From Candidatus Lindowiibacteriota bacterium (GTDB lineage Bacteria; Lindowbacteria; 2-12-FULL-62-27): a stretch of 6,670 nucleotides of DNA. The notes beneath the pieces are model-generated. The model searched no databases. It worked only from the letters and a program-made list of their open reading frames with translations, and was not told the DNA's origin. Position numbers and translations under genes: made by a program. The stretch lies in contig JAHFCY010000186.1 in assembly GCA_023249255.1 (NCBI GenBank), positions 1 through 6,670 on the forward strand, written 5' to 3'. Of the stretch, positions 1-6,426 are shown one piece after another. Within the stretch, counting starts at the first letter, position 1. Every line of letters begins with the position of its first letter.

Positions 1-173
1 TCCTGAAAGGCGATGGGACAGACGATGTCAGGATGTTTATAGAGGATCCAGTCTTTCCAGGGGTTTAAAACTTCCGGTATGCCCTTATCGTCAGCCGCAA
101 AAGAGGAGGATGCCGTCAGGCAGACAAGCAGGATCAGCAGATACTTTGACGGATGCGGATTGGAATTACGCAT
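1..173 (-). CDS. Exported protein of unknown function, N-terminal part only
   Basis: This is the first 57 residues of a minus-strand gene that continues beyond the left edge. Seen: a short basic n-region, a hydrophobic core (YLLILLVCLTASSSF, about residues 11-25) and a likely signal peptidase I site after SFA, giving a mature protein that begins ADDKG. The Cys at residue 18 lies inside the core and is not preceded by a good lipobox, so a lipoprotein is unlikely. The mature start contains the aromatic stretch NPWKDWILYKHPDIVCP, with two Trp four residues apart and a later Cys-Pro. I do not recognise a named family and assign no function. The start is uncertain: ATG at 173 gives a compact signal peptide, but an in-frame ATG at 182 would add only MPV. 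Neither has a Shine-Dalgarno sequence. The gene is co-directional with the thiE/tenI-like gene, 137 bases downstream of it. Confidence 0.7.
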   Translation of the reverse strand, partial: MRNSNPHPSKYLLILLVCLTASSSFAADDKGIPEVLNPWKDWILYKHPDIVCPIAFQ

Positions 174-310
174 GACGGGCATTGGATCATAAAGAGGCCG
201 CCTTCGCCATAGTTGCCGGATTTCCCTCCATAATTCGAAATTTTTCATGCATGGCTTCAGCGCAGGCAAGCGATGAGCAATCGGCGCGTGGCCATTCGGC
301 AAGGGAATCC

Positions 311-940
311 CTACAGCCGCCCCAACGCCCGCATGAAATCCAGAAGTGCCGATCGTGGATTTGGCGCCGACAACAACGCGCCGATGGATGCGACGGCCGC
401 CGCGCCCGCATCAATGCATCCTCGCGCGTTACTCGGCGTCACGCCGCCCACGGCAACGACCGGAATACGGACGGCTTCGCACACGCCGGCGAGCTCATCC
501 AGTCCGGCAGCGGACGTTGTCAAAGATTTTGAGATCGGCGGGAACACCGGCCCGAACATCACAAATGTCGCCCCGTCGCGTTCCGCCTCTTTCGCGCGCT
601 CGACGGAGTGTACGGAGGCGCCGATCAGGGCGTTTGGGCCAAGTTCGCGCCGCGCGGCGCCGATGTCCGATCCTTCCGGCACATGCAGGCCCGTGCCGAA
701 TTCCCGCGCGACCGACATCCGGCCGTTGACGGTGAGCTGGACCGGCATCTTTTCCGCCGCGCGTTTCACACGCTCAACCAGCCGGCGAAATTCGCCGTCC
801 GGCATATCTTTTTCACGGATTTGAATCGCCCGGATTCCCGCGGTCATGAGTTCCTGCAAGGCGTTCTCCAGCGAACCGCCGGCCACTGCGCGCCGGTCGG
901 TCACGCAGATCAGATGAAATCCCAGGATGTGTTTGTCCAT
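311..940 (-). CDS. thiE: ThiE/TenI superfamily protein: thiamine phosphate synthase or thiazole tautomerase
   Basis: A 209-residue single-domain TIM-barrel protein, full length for the family, cytoplasmic. ThiE couples hydroxymethylpyrimidine diphosphate with thiazole phosphate; its relative TenI aromatises the ThiG product. Seen: LICVTDRR at the first strand; QIREKD at 40-45 (Gln40, Arg42, Lys44, as in the ThiE pyrimidine-binding triad); VNGR at 71-74; HVPEGS at 86-91; GASVHS at 107-112; FGPVFPPISKS at 129-139; the phosphate-binding loop AVGGVTP at 163-169; and SIGALLS at 185-191. The NGR, VPxGS and SVHS motifs match my recollection of Bacillus TenI rather than ThiE, whose metal-binding Asp residues (ND..., GQxD) are absent. 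The position of the TenI catalytic His122 holds Pro131. Family membership is secure, but the choice between ThiE and TenI is not. The start ATG at 940 has no Shine-Dalgarno and lies just downstream of a good promoter. The ThiS and ThiG genes in the same window support a thiamin role. Confidence 0.88.
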   Translation of the reverse strand: MDKHILGFHLICVTDRRAVAGGSLENALQELMTAGIRAIQIREKDMPDGEFRRLVERVKRAAEKMPVQLTVNGRMSVAREFGTGLHVPEGSDIGAARRELGPNALIGASVHSVERAKEAERDGATFVMFGPVFPPISKSLTTSAAGLDELAGVCEAVRIPVVAVGGVTPSNARGCIDAGAAAVASIGALLSAPNPRSALLDFMRALGRL

Positions 941-961
941 CAGCGCCGCTTAATATATATT
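933..961 (+). promoter_or_regulatory. Possible promoter for the TPR gene, overlapping the divergent one
   Basis: On the plus strand TTGTCC (933-938, four of six -35 positions) is followed after 17 bases by TATATT (956-961, five of six -10 positions). Transcription would start near 968, a few bases before the ATG at 973. The -10 boxes of the two divergent promoters lie within the same AT-rich block, so RNA polymerase would probably occupy only one at a time. The -35 is weak and lies inside the thiE/tenI-like coding start. Confidence 0.3.
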
Positions 962-979
962 TGTATGTATACATGTCAA
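952..979 (-). promoter_or_regulatory. Sigma70-type promoter for the thiE/tenI-like gene
   Basis: On the minus strand a perfect -35 box TTGACA (979-974) is followed after 16 bases by TATATT (957-952), which matches the -10 consensus at five of six positions. Transcription would start near 945, leaving only about five bases before the ATG at 940. The transcript would therefore be leaderless or nearly so, which fits the missing Shine-Dalgarno. The match is by eye only. Confidence 0.5.
965..974. promoter_or_regulatory. Perfect 10-bp palindrome, candidate operator
   Basis: ATGTATACAT is a perfect dyad lying within the -35/-10 spacer of the leftward promoter and just downstream of the rightward -10. 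A second perfect dyad, AATATATATT, occupies 952-961, with centres 13 bases apart. A dimeric repressor bound here would block both promoters. No regulator is encoded nearby that I could pair with it, and short AT-rich palindromes arise easily by chance. Confidence 0.2.
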
Positions 980-3900
980 CGAACAAAAGGGTTGATTCTG
1001 CGCGAATTCGTACTAATCTGGCCTTCGTGCGCAAACAGCTGAATGCTTTGCCGGTCTCGATCCTGATTCTGGCGGTCATCGCCGGGTCGGCCATCGCCGC
1101 TGATTTCGCCCAGGATTACAACACCGCGATCTACTATTACAAACGCGGCGAGTACGAGCTGGCCGCGCGGTCGTTCGAATCGCTGATCCAGCGGTTCCCG
1201 GGTGATTCCCGCCTCGCCGCGGCGATATTCTGGTGCGGCAAGTCCCACGAAAAATCCGGTCATCCCGATGCGGCCCTCGAACAGTATCAGTCTCTCATCG
1301 ACCGATTCCCGGAATCGCAATATCAGACCGACGCGCTTTATTCAGCGGCGCAATCCGCCATGCGCGCGGATAAACATGCGCAGGCGCTGATGCTGTTCGG
1401 GACGTTCATCGAAGACGGACTGGCTGACACGGCGCAGCTGATGAACGCCCGCATCGGCATGGCCGAATGCAGGCTCCAGATGGGTGACGATGTGCAAGCA
1501 GAAGCGGCGCTCCGGGCGTTGATCAACACGCCGTCCGTGTCCCGTGAGCAGAAACATCTGGCCGCCATTCGCCTGAAATTGCTTGCCGATCGCCGTCCCC
1601 CGTCGGGCGGGCCTCTCCGGCCGATTCCACTGATATCCCGCACGCCGGAATTGTCTCCGGTCGAAGATTATCTTCTTCGGGGACAGTCGGCCTACACGGC
1701 CCGCAAATTCGCCGAAAGCCGGCAGTGTTTCGAGGAAATCTACCGCCGGTCGAACCTTCCGGGCGATATTCTGGCCTATGCGTTGTATTACGGCGGCCGT
1801 GCATCGCTGGAACTCGGCGACCTGGATAAAGGCCGAAATCTTCTTGAGCGAGCCTCGCGAACTTCCGGCGCTCTGCCGGATGTTCGGGGCGGCGCCGCGT
1901 TGTATCTGGCGAGCGTATACCGGACTGAAGGCAAACCCCGGGAGGTCGAGAAAATGGCCGCCAGCGGCGAGCGGATCGCGCAAAAGACCGGCCAGCCCGT
2001 TCTTCGGGATGACATGCTCTATTTCCGGGCTGAATCGGCCTATCAAAATCGCCAGTACGATCAGGCGCTGGATCACCTGACTCACATGGCGTCGGATGAT
2101 TTCCGCGTCCGGCGCCTCCGCGGCATGGTTCGGATGGAGAAGGGCGATTACGATGCGGCGGCTGACGATTTGGAACAGGCCCTTCAGGCCGCGCAGAACG
2201 ACAACGCCCGCAACGAGGTTCTGGCGGATCGGGCGCGTGTCCGCTTTCTGCAAAAAAAATATGCCGAGGCCCTTGCTGAGATCGGGCGGCTTTCGAATCC
2301 GTCGAGCGACCTGCAGGCGTCTCTTCGTCCGATCCACGCGGAATCCCTCTATCAACTCTCCCGCTACAGGGATGCGGCCGCGGAATACGGCCGGCTTGCG
2401 GATGAAACGGCGGATCAGCGTCCGGCCCGGCGATACCGATACCTCGCCGCGCTGGCCGCCTTCAAAGACAAAAACGAAACATGGGCGGACAAATTGCTGG
2501 AGGCCCTCGCGGCCGTCGGTGGCGTGCCGGAGAACGGCGAGATCGAGCCTGCGGTCTTTCTCGACCGCGCCATGCGGATCGACCAGGCGATCACGTTCGC
2601 GTCGCCCGCCAAGCCCCAGAAACTTCAGAGCGATCTCGACGCCCTTCTGCAAGGCGTGCATGATACGGCATTGTGCGCGTTCACGATGGACAGGCTCCGG
2701 GCGAGGGATATTTACGCGATTTTGCCCGCATACTCCCGTATCATCCTTGAATCGGAGCCTCCGTCTTCCGACCTCTACGGCCGGGCCGCCACATTCCAGA
2801 TGTGGGCCTGTGAAAAAATGGGCGACCGGGCAGGCGTGGATGAATCCCGGCAGATTCTCGAAAATTGGTCGGCGCTTCGGCCCGGATCGGCGCTGTCCGA
2901 AGACGTTCTCTATGAGAAAGCGAAGAGCCTGCAGGAATCTGGGAACCGGCTGGAGACGCTCAAGGCATTGCATGCGTATGAAAAACAGTTTCCCGAGGGG
3001 AAATTCATCCGAGAAGTCTGTTACGCCATCGGCAATCTCTCTCTTGATGAAAAACTGGAGGATGAGGCTGACGCGGCGTTCACTGAATTTCTTCGCCGAA
3101 CGCCGAAGACCGCGTCCGCCGACGTGTCCGTGAATCGCGTCCGCCGATCTATGGGCGACATGCGTCTCAGGCAGAACCGCCCGGCCGAGGCGGTGGAATT
3201 TCTCGAGCCGCTGGCGTCGGCGGATCCGTACAAATCCGATCCCGGCTTTCTCCTGACGCTGGCCCAGGCCTTTCTTGCCGCCGGCCGGCCGCAACAGGCC
3301 GAATCCCAGTTTCGGGCCGTCATCGACCATCCCCGCGCCACGGCGGACCAGATTGAAACGGCCGTCGACGCGCTGTTCACGGTATTGTATCGATCGAAAC
3401 AAATTTCCGTTCTCGAATCGGAATTTCGAAAATGGTCGGACCGAATCCGCGATCCGGCCCGCCGTTCCCATTCCAATTATCAACTCGCATCCCTGCTGTA
3501 CGGCGCCGGCAGATTCGTCGAGGCCGAGCCGTATTATGAGGGCGTGACGGATCCGCCGGGCGCCGAAATTGTCGTCGAATCGCACATGCGGCTGGCCGAC
3601 TGTGAATTTCAGCTGAAAAAATTCCAGTCAGCCCGGGACAAATATGCCGCCGTCCCCGCCGACTATCCCCAATCGAAGTGGGCGGACGAAGCCAACCTCG
3701 AAATGGGAATTTGTAAAATTCGCATGGGTATTCCGGAAGACGCGCTGGATGGGTTCGAAAAGTTTCTGAAACAAAATCCGAATTCGCCCGTTGCGGCCCG
3801 CATGGCGATCGAGTCGGCCCGACTCTATGTCCACGCGGAGGACCTTGAAGCGGCCACCCGCTCGCTCGATTTGTATGACCGCCGGACGCCGGCGGACCAG

Positions 3901-4539
3901 CAGGAAGAGTCCATGCGGATGCGCATGGCCATTGATAAAAAACGCGATATGAACAGGCAGTTGGTTGATGTCGCCAAAACGTTTCACAAAACGTTCGGAT
4001 TCCGGACGGACGTCTCCATCGACGCCGCAGTGTCCGCCACCAGGCTTCAGGATGTCTACGATCCCTTTGGCCTGAAATCCAGCGACGACTTGCAGGCCGT
4101 TTTGAAAACATTCGAATCCTGCCTCTCGGATGGCCGTCAGCCTGTCCGGACGTTCGCCATCGATGTCAAATTTGACGTGGGCGGCAAATATCTCGGCACG
4201 GAAAATCCCGTCATCTGCGCGATCAAACGGATCATCCTGGGCGAATCCCGGGTGGCGCTCGTGATCGAGTCCAAGCTGAGCACGATGATGAATACATCCT
4301 TGAGCATCCGGATCAACCGCGTGACCGTATCGGGCGAGGATATCCGGACGATTCCGGACGGATTTATTTCTGGCATTCAACTCGGCGGCGACTTCTCGAT
4401 CAAATATCCACAGCTCCGCTATTTTGTTGTTTCGGTGCCCCGGGACAGGTGGGCCGACAAGGCCGTGATTGGCCTCGATCTAGAAGTGGGCGGCTACAAA
4501 AGTGAAATGTTTGCGCGGCTCGTGAAACCCGCCGAATGA
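973..4539 (+). CDS. Large exported tetratricopeptide-repeat protein
   Basis: 1188 residues from ATG 973. A Sec signal peptide is visible: basic RKQ, then the hydrophobic core LPVSILILAVIAGSAIA, with likely cleavage after AIA near residue 42. The mature protein opens with clear TPR helices (YYYKRGEYELAARSFESLI, then an AALEQYQSLIDRFPES repeat), of the kind seen in YbgF/CpoB- and BamD-like periplasmic proteins. Further TPR-like pairs follow to about residue 965, for example YQNRQYDQALDHL, RMEKGDYDAAADDLEQAL, FLAAGRPQQAESQFRAVI, LYGAGRFVEAEPYYEGV and RMGIPEDALDGFEKFL. Residues from about 1000 to the end are not TPR and look strand-rich. The protein is probably a periplasmic or envelope scaffold; its partner is unknown. 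The start is uncertain: TTG 961 adds four residues, while GTG 1027 would give a more typical short signal peptide (about 24 residues); none has a Shine-Dalgarno. It is divergent from the thiE/tenI-like gene and convergent with thiG. Confidence 0.9.
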   Translation: MSTNKRVDSARIRTNLAFVRKQLNALPVSILILAVIAGSAIAADFAQDYNTAIYYYKRGEYELAARSFESLIQRFPGDSRLAAAIFWCGKSHEKSGHPDAALEQYQSLIDRFPESQYQTDALYSAAQSAMRADKHAQALMLFGTFIEDGLADTAQLMNARIGMAECRLQMGDDVQAEAALRALINTPSVSREQKHLAAIRLKLLADRRPPSGGPLRPIPLISRTPELSPVEDYLLRGQSAYTARKFAESRQCFEEIYRRSNLPGDILAYALYYGGRASLELGDLDKGRNLLERASRTSGALPDVRGGAALYLASVYRTEGKPREVEKMAASGERIAQKTGQPVLRDDMLYFRAESAYQNRQYDQALDHLTHMASDDFRVRRLRGMVRMEKGDYDAAADDLEQALQAAQNDNARNEVLADRARVRFLQKKYAEALAEIGRLSNPSSDLQASLRPIHAESLYQLSRYRDAAAEYGRLADETADQRPARRYRYLAALAAFKDKNETWADKLLEALAAVGGVPENGEIEPAVFLDRAMRIDQAITFASPAKPQKLQSDLDALLQGVHDTALCAFTMDRLRARDIYAILPAYSRIILESEPPSSDLYGRAATFQMWACEKMGDRAGVDESRQILENWSALRPGSALSEDVLYEKAKSLQESGNRLETLKALHAYEKQFPEGKFIREVCYAIGNLSLDEKLEDEADAAFTEFLRRTPKTASADVSVNRVRRSMGDMRLRQNRPAEAVEFLEPLASADPYKSDPGFLLTLAQAFLAAGRPQQAESQFRAVIDHPRATADQIETAVDALFTVLYRSKQISVLESEFRKWSDRIRDPARRSHSNYQLASLLYGAGRFVEAEPYYEGVTDPPGAEIVVESHMRLADCEFQLKKFQSARDKYAAVPADYPQSKWADEANLEMGICKIRMGIPEDALDGFEKFLKQNPNSPVAARMAIESARLYVHAEDLEAATRSLDLYDRRTPADQQEESMRMRMAIDKKRDMNRQLVDVAKTFHKTFGFRTDVSIDAAVSATRLQDVYDPFGLKSSDDLQAVLKTFESCLSDGRQPVRTFAIDVKFDVGGKYLGTENPVICAIKRIILGESRVALVIESKLSTMMNTSLSIRINRVTVSGEDIRTIPDGFISGIQLGGDFSIKYPQLRYFVVSVPRDRWADKAVIGLDLEVGGYKSEMFARLVKPAE

Positions 4540-4584
4540 AACCCCTCCGAACTAATTGTTGAGATTCTGAAAACCGTGCGCGTC

Positions 4585-4601
4585 CGGCCGCGAGACGGCC
4601 G
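4585..4601. terminator. GC-rich hairpin between convergent genes, possible weak terminator
   Basis: CGGCCG (4585-4590), loop CGAGA, then CGGCCG (4596-4601) forms a six-pair stem in the 62-base gap between the TPR stop and the thiG stop. It directly abuts the thiG stop codon. There is no T-run immediately after it on either strand; on the minus strand a TTTT appears about ten bases further on. It could act as a weak bidirectional terminator or just reflect GC-rich sequence. Confidence 0.25.
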
Positions 4602-5393
4602 TCAGGCGCTCTGAACGACGCCTTCGAGGGGACTGGACGCGGTCGCGTAGAGTTTACGGGGAATCCGGCCGGCGCGGTGGGCCAGCCGGCCCGCCTCAAC
4701 GGCCAGACGCATTGCGCGAGCCATCGCCACCGGGTCTTTTGCGCCGGCAATGCCGGTGTTCATGAGGACGCCGTCGCATCCCAATTCCATCGCAACGGCC
4801 GCGTCGGATGCGATCCCAACACCGGCGTCCACGATGACCGGGACTTTGGTGTTTTCCAGGATGATTTTCAAATTGTAGGGATTTCGAATTCCGAGGCCCG
4901 ACCCGATCGGAGCAGCCAGCGGCATCACCGCCGCGCATCCGGCCTCCTCTAATTTTTTGCAGATCACCGGATCGTCAATCGTGTAGGGCAGGACCGTGAA
5001 GCCGTCCTTGACCAGCGCGCGCGCGGCCTCCAGCGTCTGTTCGCTGTCGGGAAAGAGCGTCTTCGGATCGCCGATGACCTCGAGTTTGACCAGTGTCGTG
5101 CCAAGCGCTTCGCGCGCCAGTTGGCATGTGAGGATCGCGTCTTTGGCGGTGTAACAGCCGGCGGTGTTGGGCAGAATCGTGTAGCGCGACCGGTCGATGT
5201 GATTGAAAAATGATTTGCCGGACGAATCATTGAGATCGACCCGGCGGATCGCCACCGTCACAATATTCGCGCCGCTTTCTTCCAGCGCCCGGACCATCAC
5301 CTCGTTCGATGGATACTTCCCCGTGCCGAGAATCAGTCGCGACGTGCAGGTCAGTCCGCCGATCGTCAGGCCGTCATCGTTTCCGTTGTTCAT
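4602..5393 (-). CDS. thiG: Thiazole synthase ThiG
   Basis: A 263-residue, full-length ThiG. The enzyme condenses deoxyxylulose 5-phosphate, dehydroglycine and sulfur delivered by ThiS thiocarboxylate into the thiazole phosphate of thiamin; it is cytoplasmic with a TIM-barrel fold. Seen: [12 protein letters not shown] at 18-29, TVAIRRVDL at 46-54, [15 protein letters not shown] at 73-87, LVKLEVIGD at 101-109, [11 protein letters not shown] at 162-172, [20 protein letters not shown] at 186-205, and [14 protein letters not shown] at 208-221. By alignment with Bacillus ThiG from memory, Lys103 is the imine-forming lysine (K96 there), with Glu105 and Asp189 as the general acid/base pair (E98 and D182). 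The start ATG at 5393 overlaps the thiS stop as ATGA, indicating translational coupling. No key residue is missing. The glycine oxidase or ThiH that would supply dehydroglycine is not in the window. Confidence 0.97.
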   Translation of the reverse strand: MNNGNDDGLTIGGLTCTSRLILGTGKYPSNEVMVRALEESGANIVTVAIRRVDLNDSSGKSFFNHIDRSRYTILPNTAGCYTAKDAILTCQLAREALGTTLVKLEVIGDPKTLFPDSEQTLEAARALVKDGFTVLPYTIDDPVICKKLEEAGCAAVMPLAAPIGSGLGIRNPYNLKIILENTKVPVIVDAGVGIASDAAVAMELGCDGVLMNTGIAGAKDPVAMARAMRLAVEAGRLAHRAGRIPRKLYATASSPLEGVVQSA

Positions 5394-5641
5394 GGATCAA
5401 CCCTATCTCGACCCGCCGCCGCCGACAAGATCGCGTCGCCGGCTCCGCCGCCGACAGCGTGGATGATTTCAACTGTGTCATTTTCCTGAAGGTGAGTGGA
5501 AGCATGCTCGGCGCGCGGGATCACGGCGCTGTTCACGGCGACGGCAACGCCGTCCTTTGGGAGTTTCATTTCCGCAAGAAGGTCAGCCACAGTCGGCTGA
5601 CCGTCGATGTGCCTGATTGCTCCGTTGATCCGGATGTTCAT
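5390..5641 (-). CDS. thiS: Sulfur carrier protein ThiS with C-terminal extension
   Basis: 83 residues with the ubiquitin-like ThiS fold pattern: [14 protein letters not shown], then [23 protein letters not shown] and the closing [14 protein letters not shown]. ThiS is adenylated by ThiF at its C-terminal glycine and converted to the thiocarboxylate that feeds sulfur to ThiG. In family members the chain ends at the glycines. Here Gly64-Gly66 is followed by 17 more residues ([17 protein letters not shown]), so the tail would have to be removed before activation or the gene is altered. Codon 66 is GGA (5446-5444); TGA there would give a normal 65-residue protein. The start ATG at 5641 has a clear Shine-Dalgarno (GAGGGAG) that overlaps the stop of the upstream permease gene, 11 bases away. 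Its stop overlaps the thiG start. The reading frame and identity are firm; the functional C-terminus is not. Confidence 0.92.
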   Translation of the reverse strand: MNIRINGAIRHIDGQPTVADLLAEMKLPKDGVAVAVNSAVIPRAEHASTHLQENDTVEIIHAVGGGAGDAILSAAAGRDRVDP

Positions 5642-5645
5642 GAAT

Positions 5646-5655
5646 TGCTCCCTCA
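5646..5655 (-). promoter_or_regulatory. Strong ribosome binding site for thiS
   Basis: On the minus strand the TGA stop of the permease gene runs directly into a purine-rich GAGGGAG, a few bases before the thiS ATG. It is the only clear Shine-Dalgarno sequence at a gene start in this window. It fixes the thiS start and suggests that thiS is made at a higher rate than its neighbours, or by re-initiation after the permease. Confidence 0.6.
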
Positions 5656-6396
5656 CAACACCGCTTTCAATGTCAGGACCGCCGCGACCGTGAGAAACAA
5701 CCGCCGAATCCAGAGATTGCCGAGTTTCGTGCCGTATCGCGCGCCGATGTATGAACCGATGCCCATGCTGATGAATAAATTTGCGGCAGAGGGCCAGTCT
5801 ATCAGCCCGGCGCGCCAATACAACGCGGACGCGACGAGCGACTGAAGACCGAGTGCAAATTTCCGCGTGCCGGCGCTTTCGAGAAACGTCTGGCCGAACA
5901 CGAAGACGAGAAGATACGTGAGAAACGTGCCAAGCCCGGCTCCGTAGATGCTCCCGTAGGCGCCCAGAATAAACGCCGCGGGAATTCCGGCGATCCACCG
6001 GCGCGGATGGCAAAATCCCGGCGACTGAATGCCTGCGTCTTTTTGCAAGGCCGTAAAAAACAGAAGCCCCAGTCCTACGGCGCCGATGATGCGTTGCAGA
6101 ACAACATCGGAGAGGTTTAGAAAGACCATGGCTCCCGCCACCGCGCCTGCGCCGCAGGCGATACCGATAATCGAGGAAACCGTGTGCCGGATCAGTCCCT
6201 GCTGTTGAAACGCGACCCAGCCTGTGATCGAAAGGCCGAGGACGCCGACGCGGTTCGTCGCGACAGCCGTGTGGGGCGGGACGCCGAGAAGCAGAAGCAC
6301 GGGAACGGTGAGAAGCGTGCCGCCGCCGACGAGCGTGCTGTAGGAACCGGCGATGAGTCCGGATACAAAAAGGGCGGCGTGTTCAAGAAGGTTCAT
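5653..6396 (-). CDS. TauE/SafE family membrane permease
   Basis: 247 residues of mostly hydrophobic sequence, typical length for the TauE/SafE (COG0730) family of anion permeases, some of which export sulfite or sulfoacetate. The family's internal duplication is visible: the first half has GSYSTLVGGGTLLTVPVLLL (18-37) followed by ATNRVGVLG (46-54); the second half has GAYGSIYGAGLGTFLTYLLV (145-164) followed by AGTRKFALGLQS (175-186). About eight membrane segments can be traced between residues 5 and 247, which places it in the inner membrane. Substrate cannot be read from sequence. Its position directly before thiS (11-base gap) suggests co-transcription with the thiazole genes and allows, but does not prove, a link to sulfur supply. 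The ATG at 6396 is preceded by a pyrimidine-rich stretch with no Shine-Dalgarno. Its start lies 30 bases from the stop of the gene upstream. Confidence 0.88.
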   Translation of the reverse strand: MNLLEHAALFVSGLIAGSYSTLVGGGTLLTVPVLLLLGVPPHTAVATNRVGVLGLSITGWVAFQQQGLIRHTVSSIIGIACGAGAVAGAMVFLNLSDVVLQRIIGAVGLGLLFFTALQKDAGIQSPGFCHPRRWIAGIPAAFILGAYGSIYGAGLGTFLTYLLVFVFGQTFLESAGTRKFALGLQSLVASALYWRAGLIDWPSAANLFISMGIGSYIGARYGTKLGNLWIRRLFLTVAAVLTLKAVL

Positions 6397-6426
6397 GAGA
6401 GGGAGAAGCGCGCCGGACGGCGTGAA

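Noticed and set aside
10-30. Lipoprotein signal for the left-edge protein (Cys within the hydrophobic core) or for the cNMP and permease genes
   Set aside because: The residues before the Cys (LLV) do not form a lipobox with a small residue at -1, and a good signal peptidase I site lies downstream.
187-414. Minus-strand 75-codon frame running from within the thiE/tenI-like gene into the gap, with a GGAGGG before an internal ATG near its end
   Set aside because: It overlaps a confident gene in another frame, is Arg/Cys-rich and non-conserved in look; the ATG after GGAGGG would make only a seven-residue peptide.
273-824. Plus-strand open frames opposite the thiE/tenI-like gene
   Set aside because: Ser/Ala/Arg-rich shadow translations with no family signal; the minus strand encodes a clear ThiE/TenI protein.
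941-972. A TPP riboswitch upstream of the thiE/tenI-like gene, or anywhere before thiS/thiG
   Set aside because: The leader before the ATG at 940 is too short, and I saw no conserved thi-box core such as CUGAGA in a non-coding position on the minus strand. The riboswitch could lie beyond the right edge.
1342-3585. A 747-codon open reading frame on the minus strand opposite the TPR gene
   Set aside because: It lies wholly antisense to a gene with clear TPR repeats and a signal peptide. Its translation shows no recognisable motif, is rich in Arg and Gly, and is the expected mirror of GC-biased codons.
3628-4380. Further long minus-strand open frames (also around 3377-4111) opposite the TPR 3' part
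   Set aside because: They are antisense to the strand-rich C-terminal part of the same protein, have low-complexity composition, no ribosome site and no family resemblance.
5656-6013. Upstream extension of the ThiS frame to a 207-residue protein
   Set aside because: The extension lies opposite in frame to the permease coding sequence, is Arg/His/Ser-rich without family resemblance, and the ATG at 5641 has the only strong ribosome site and matches the normal ThiS start.
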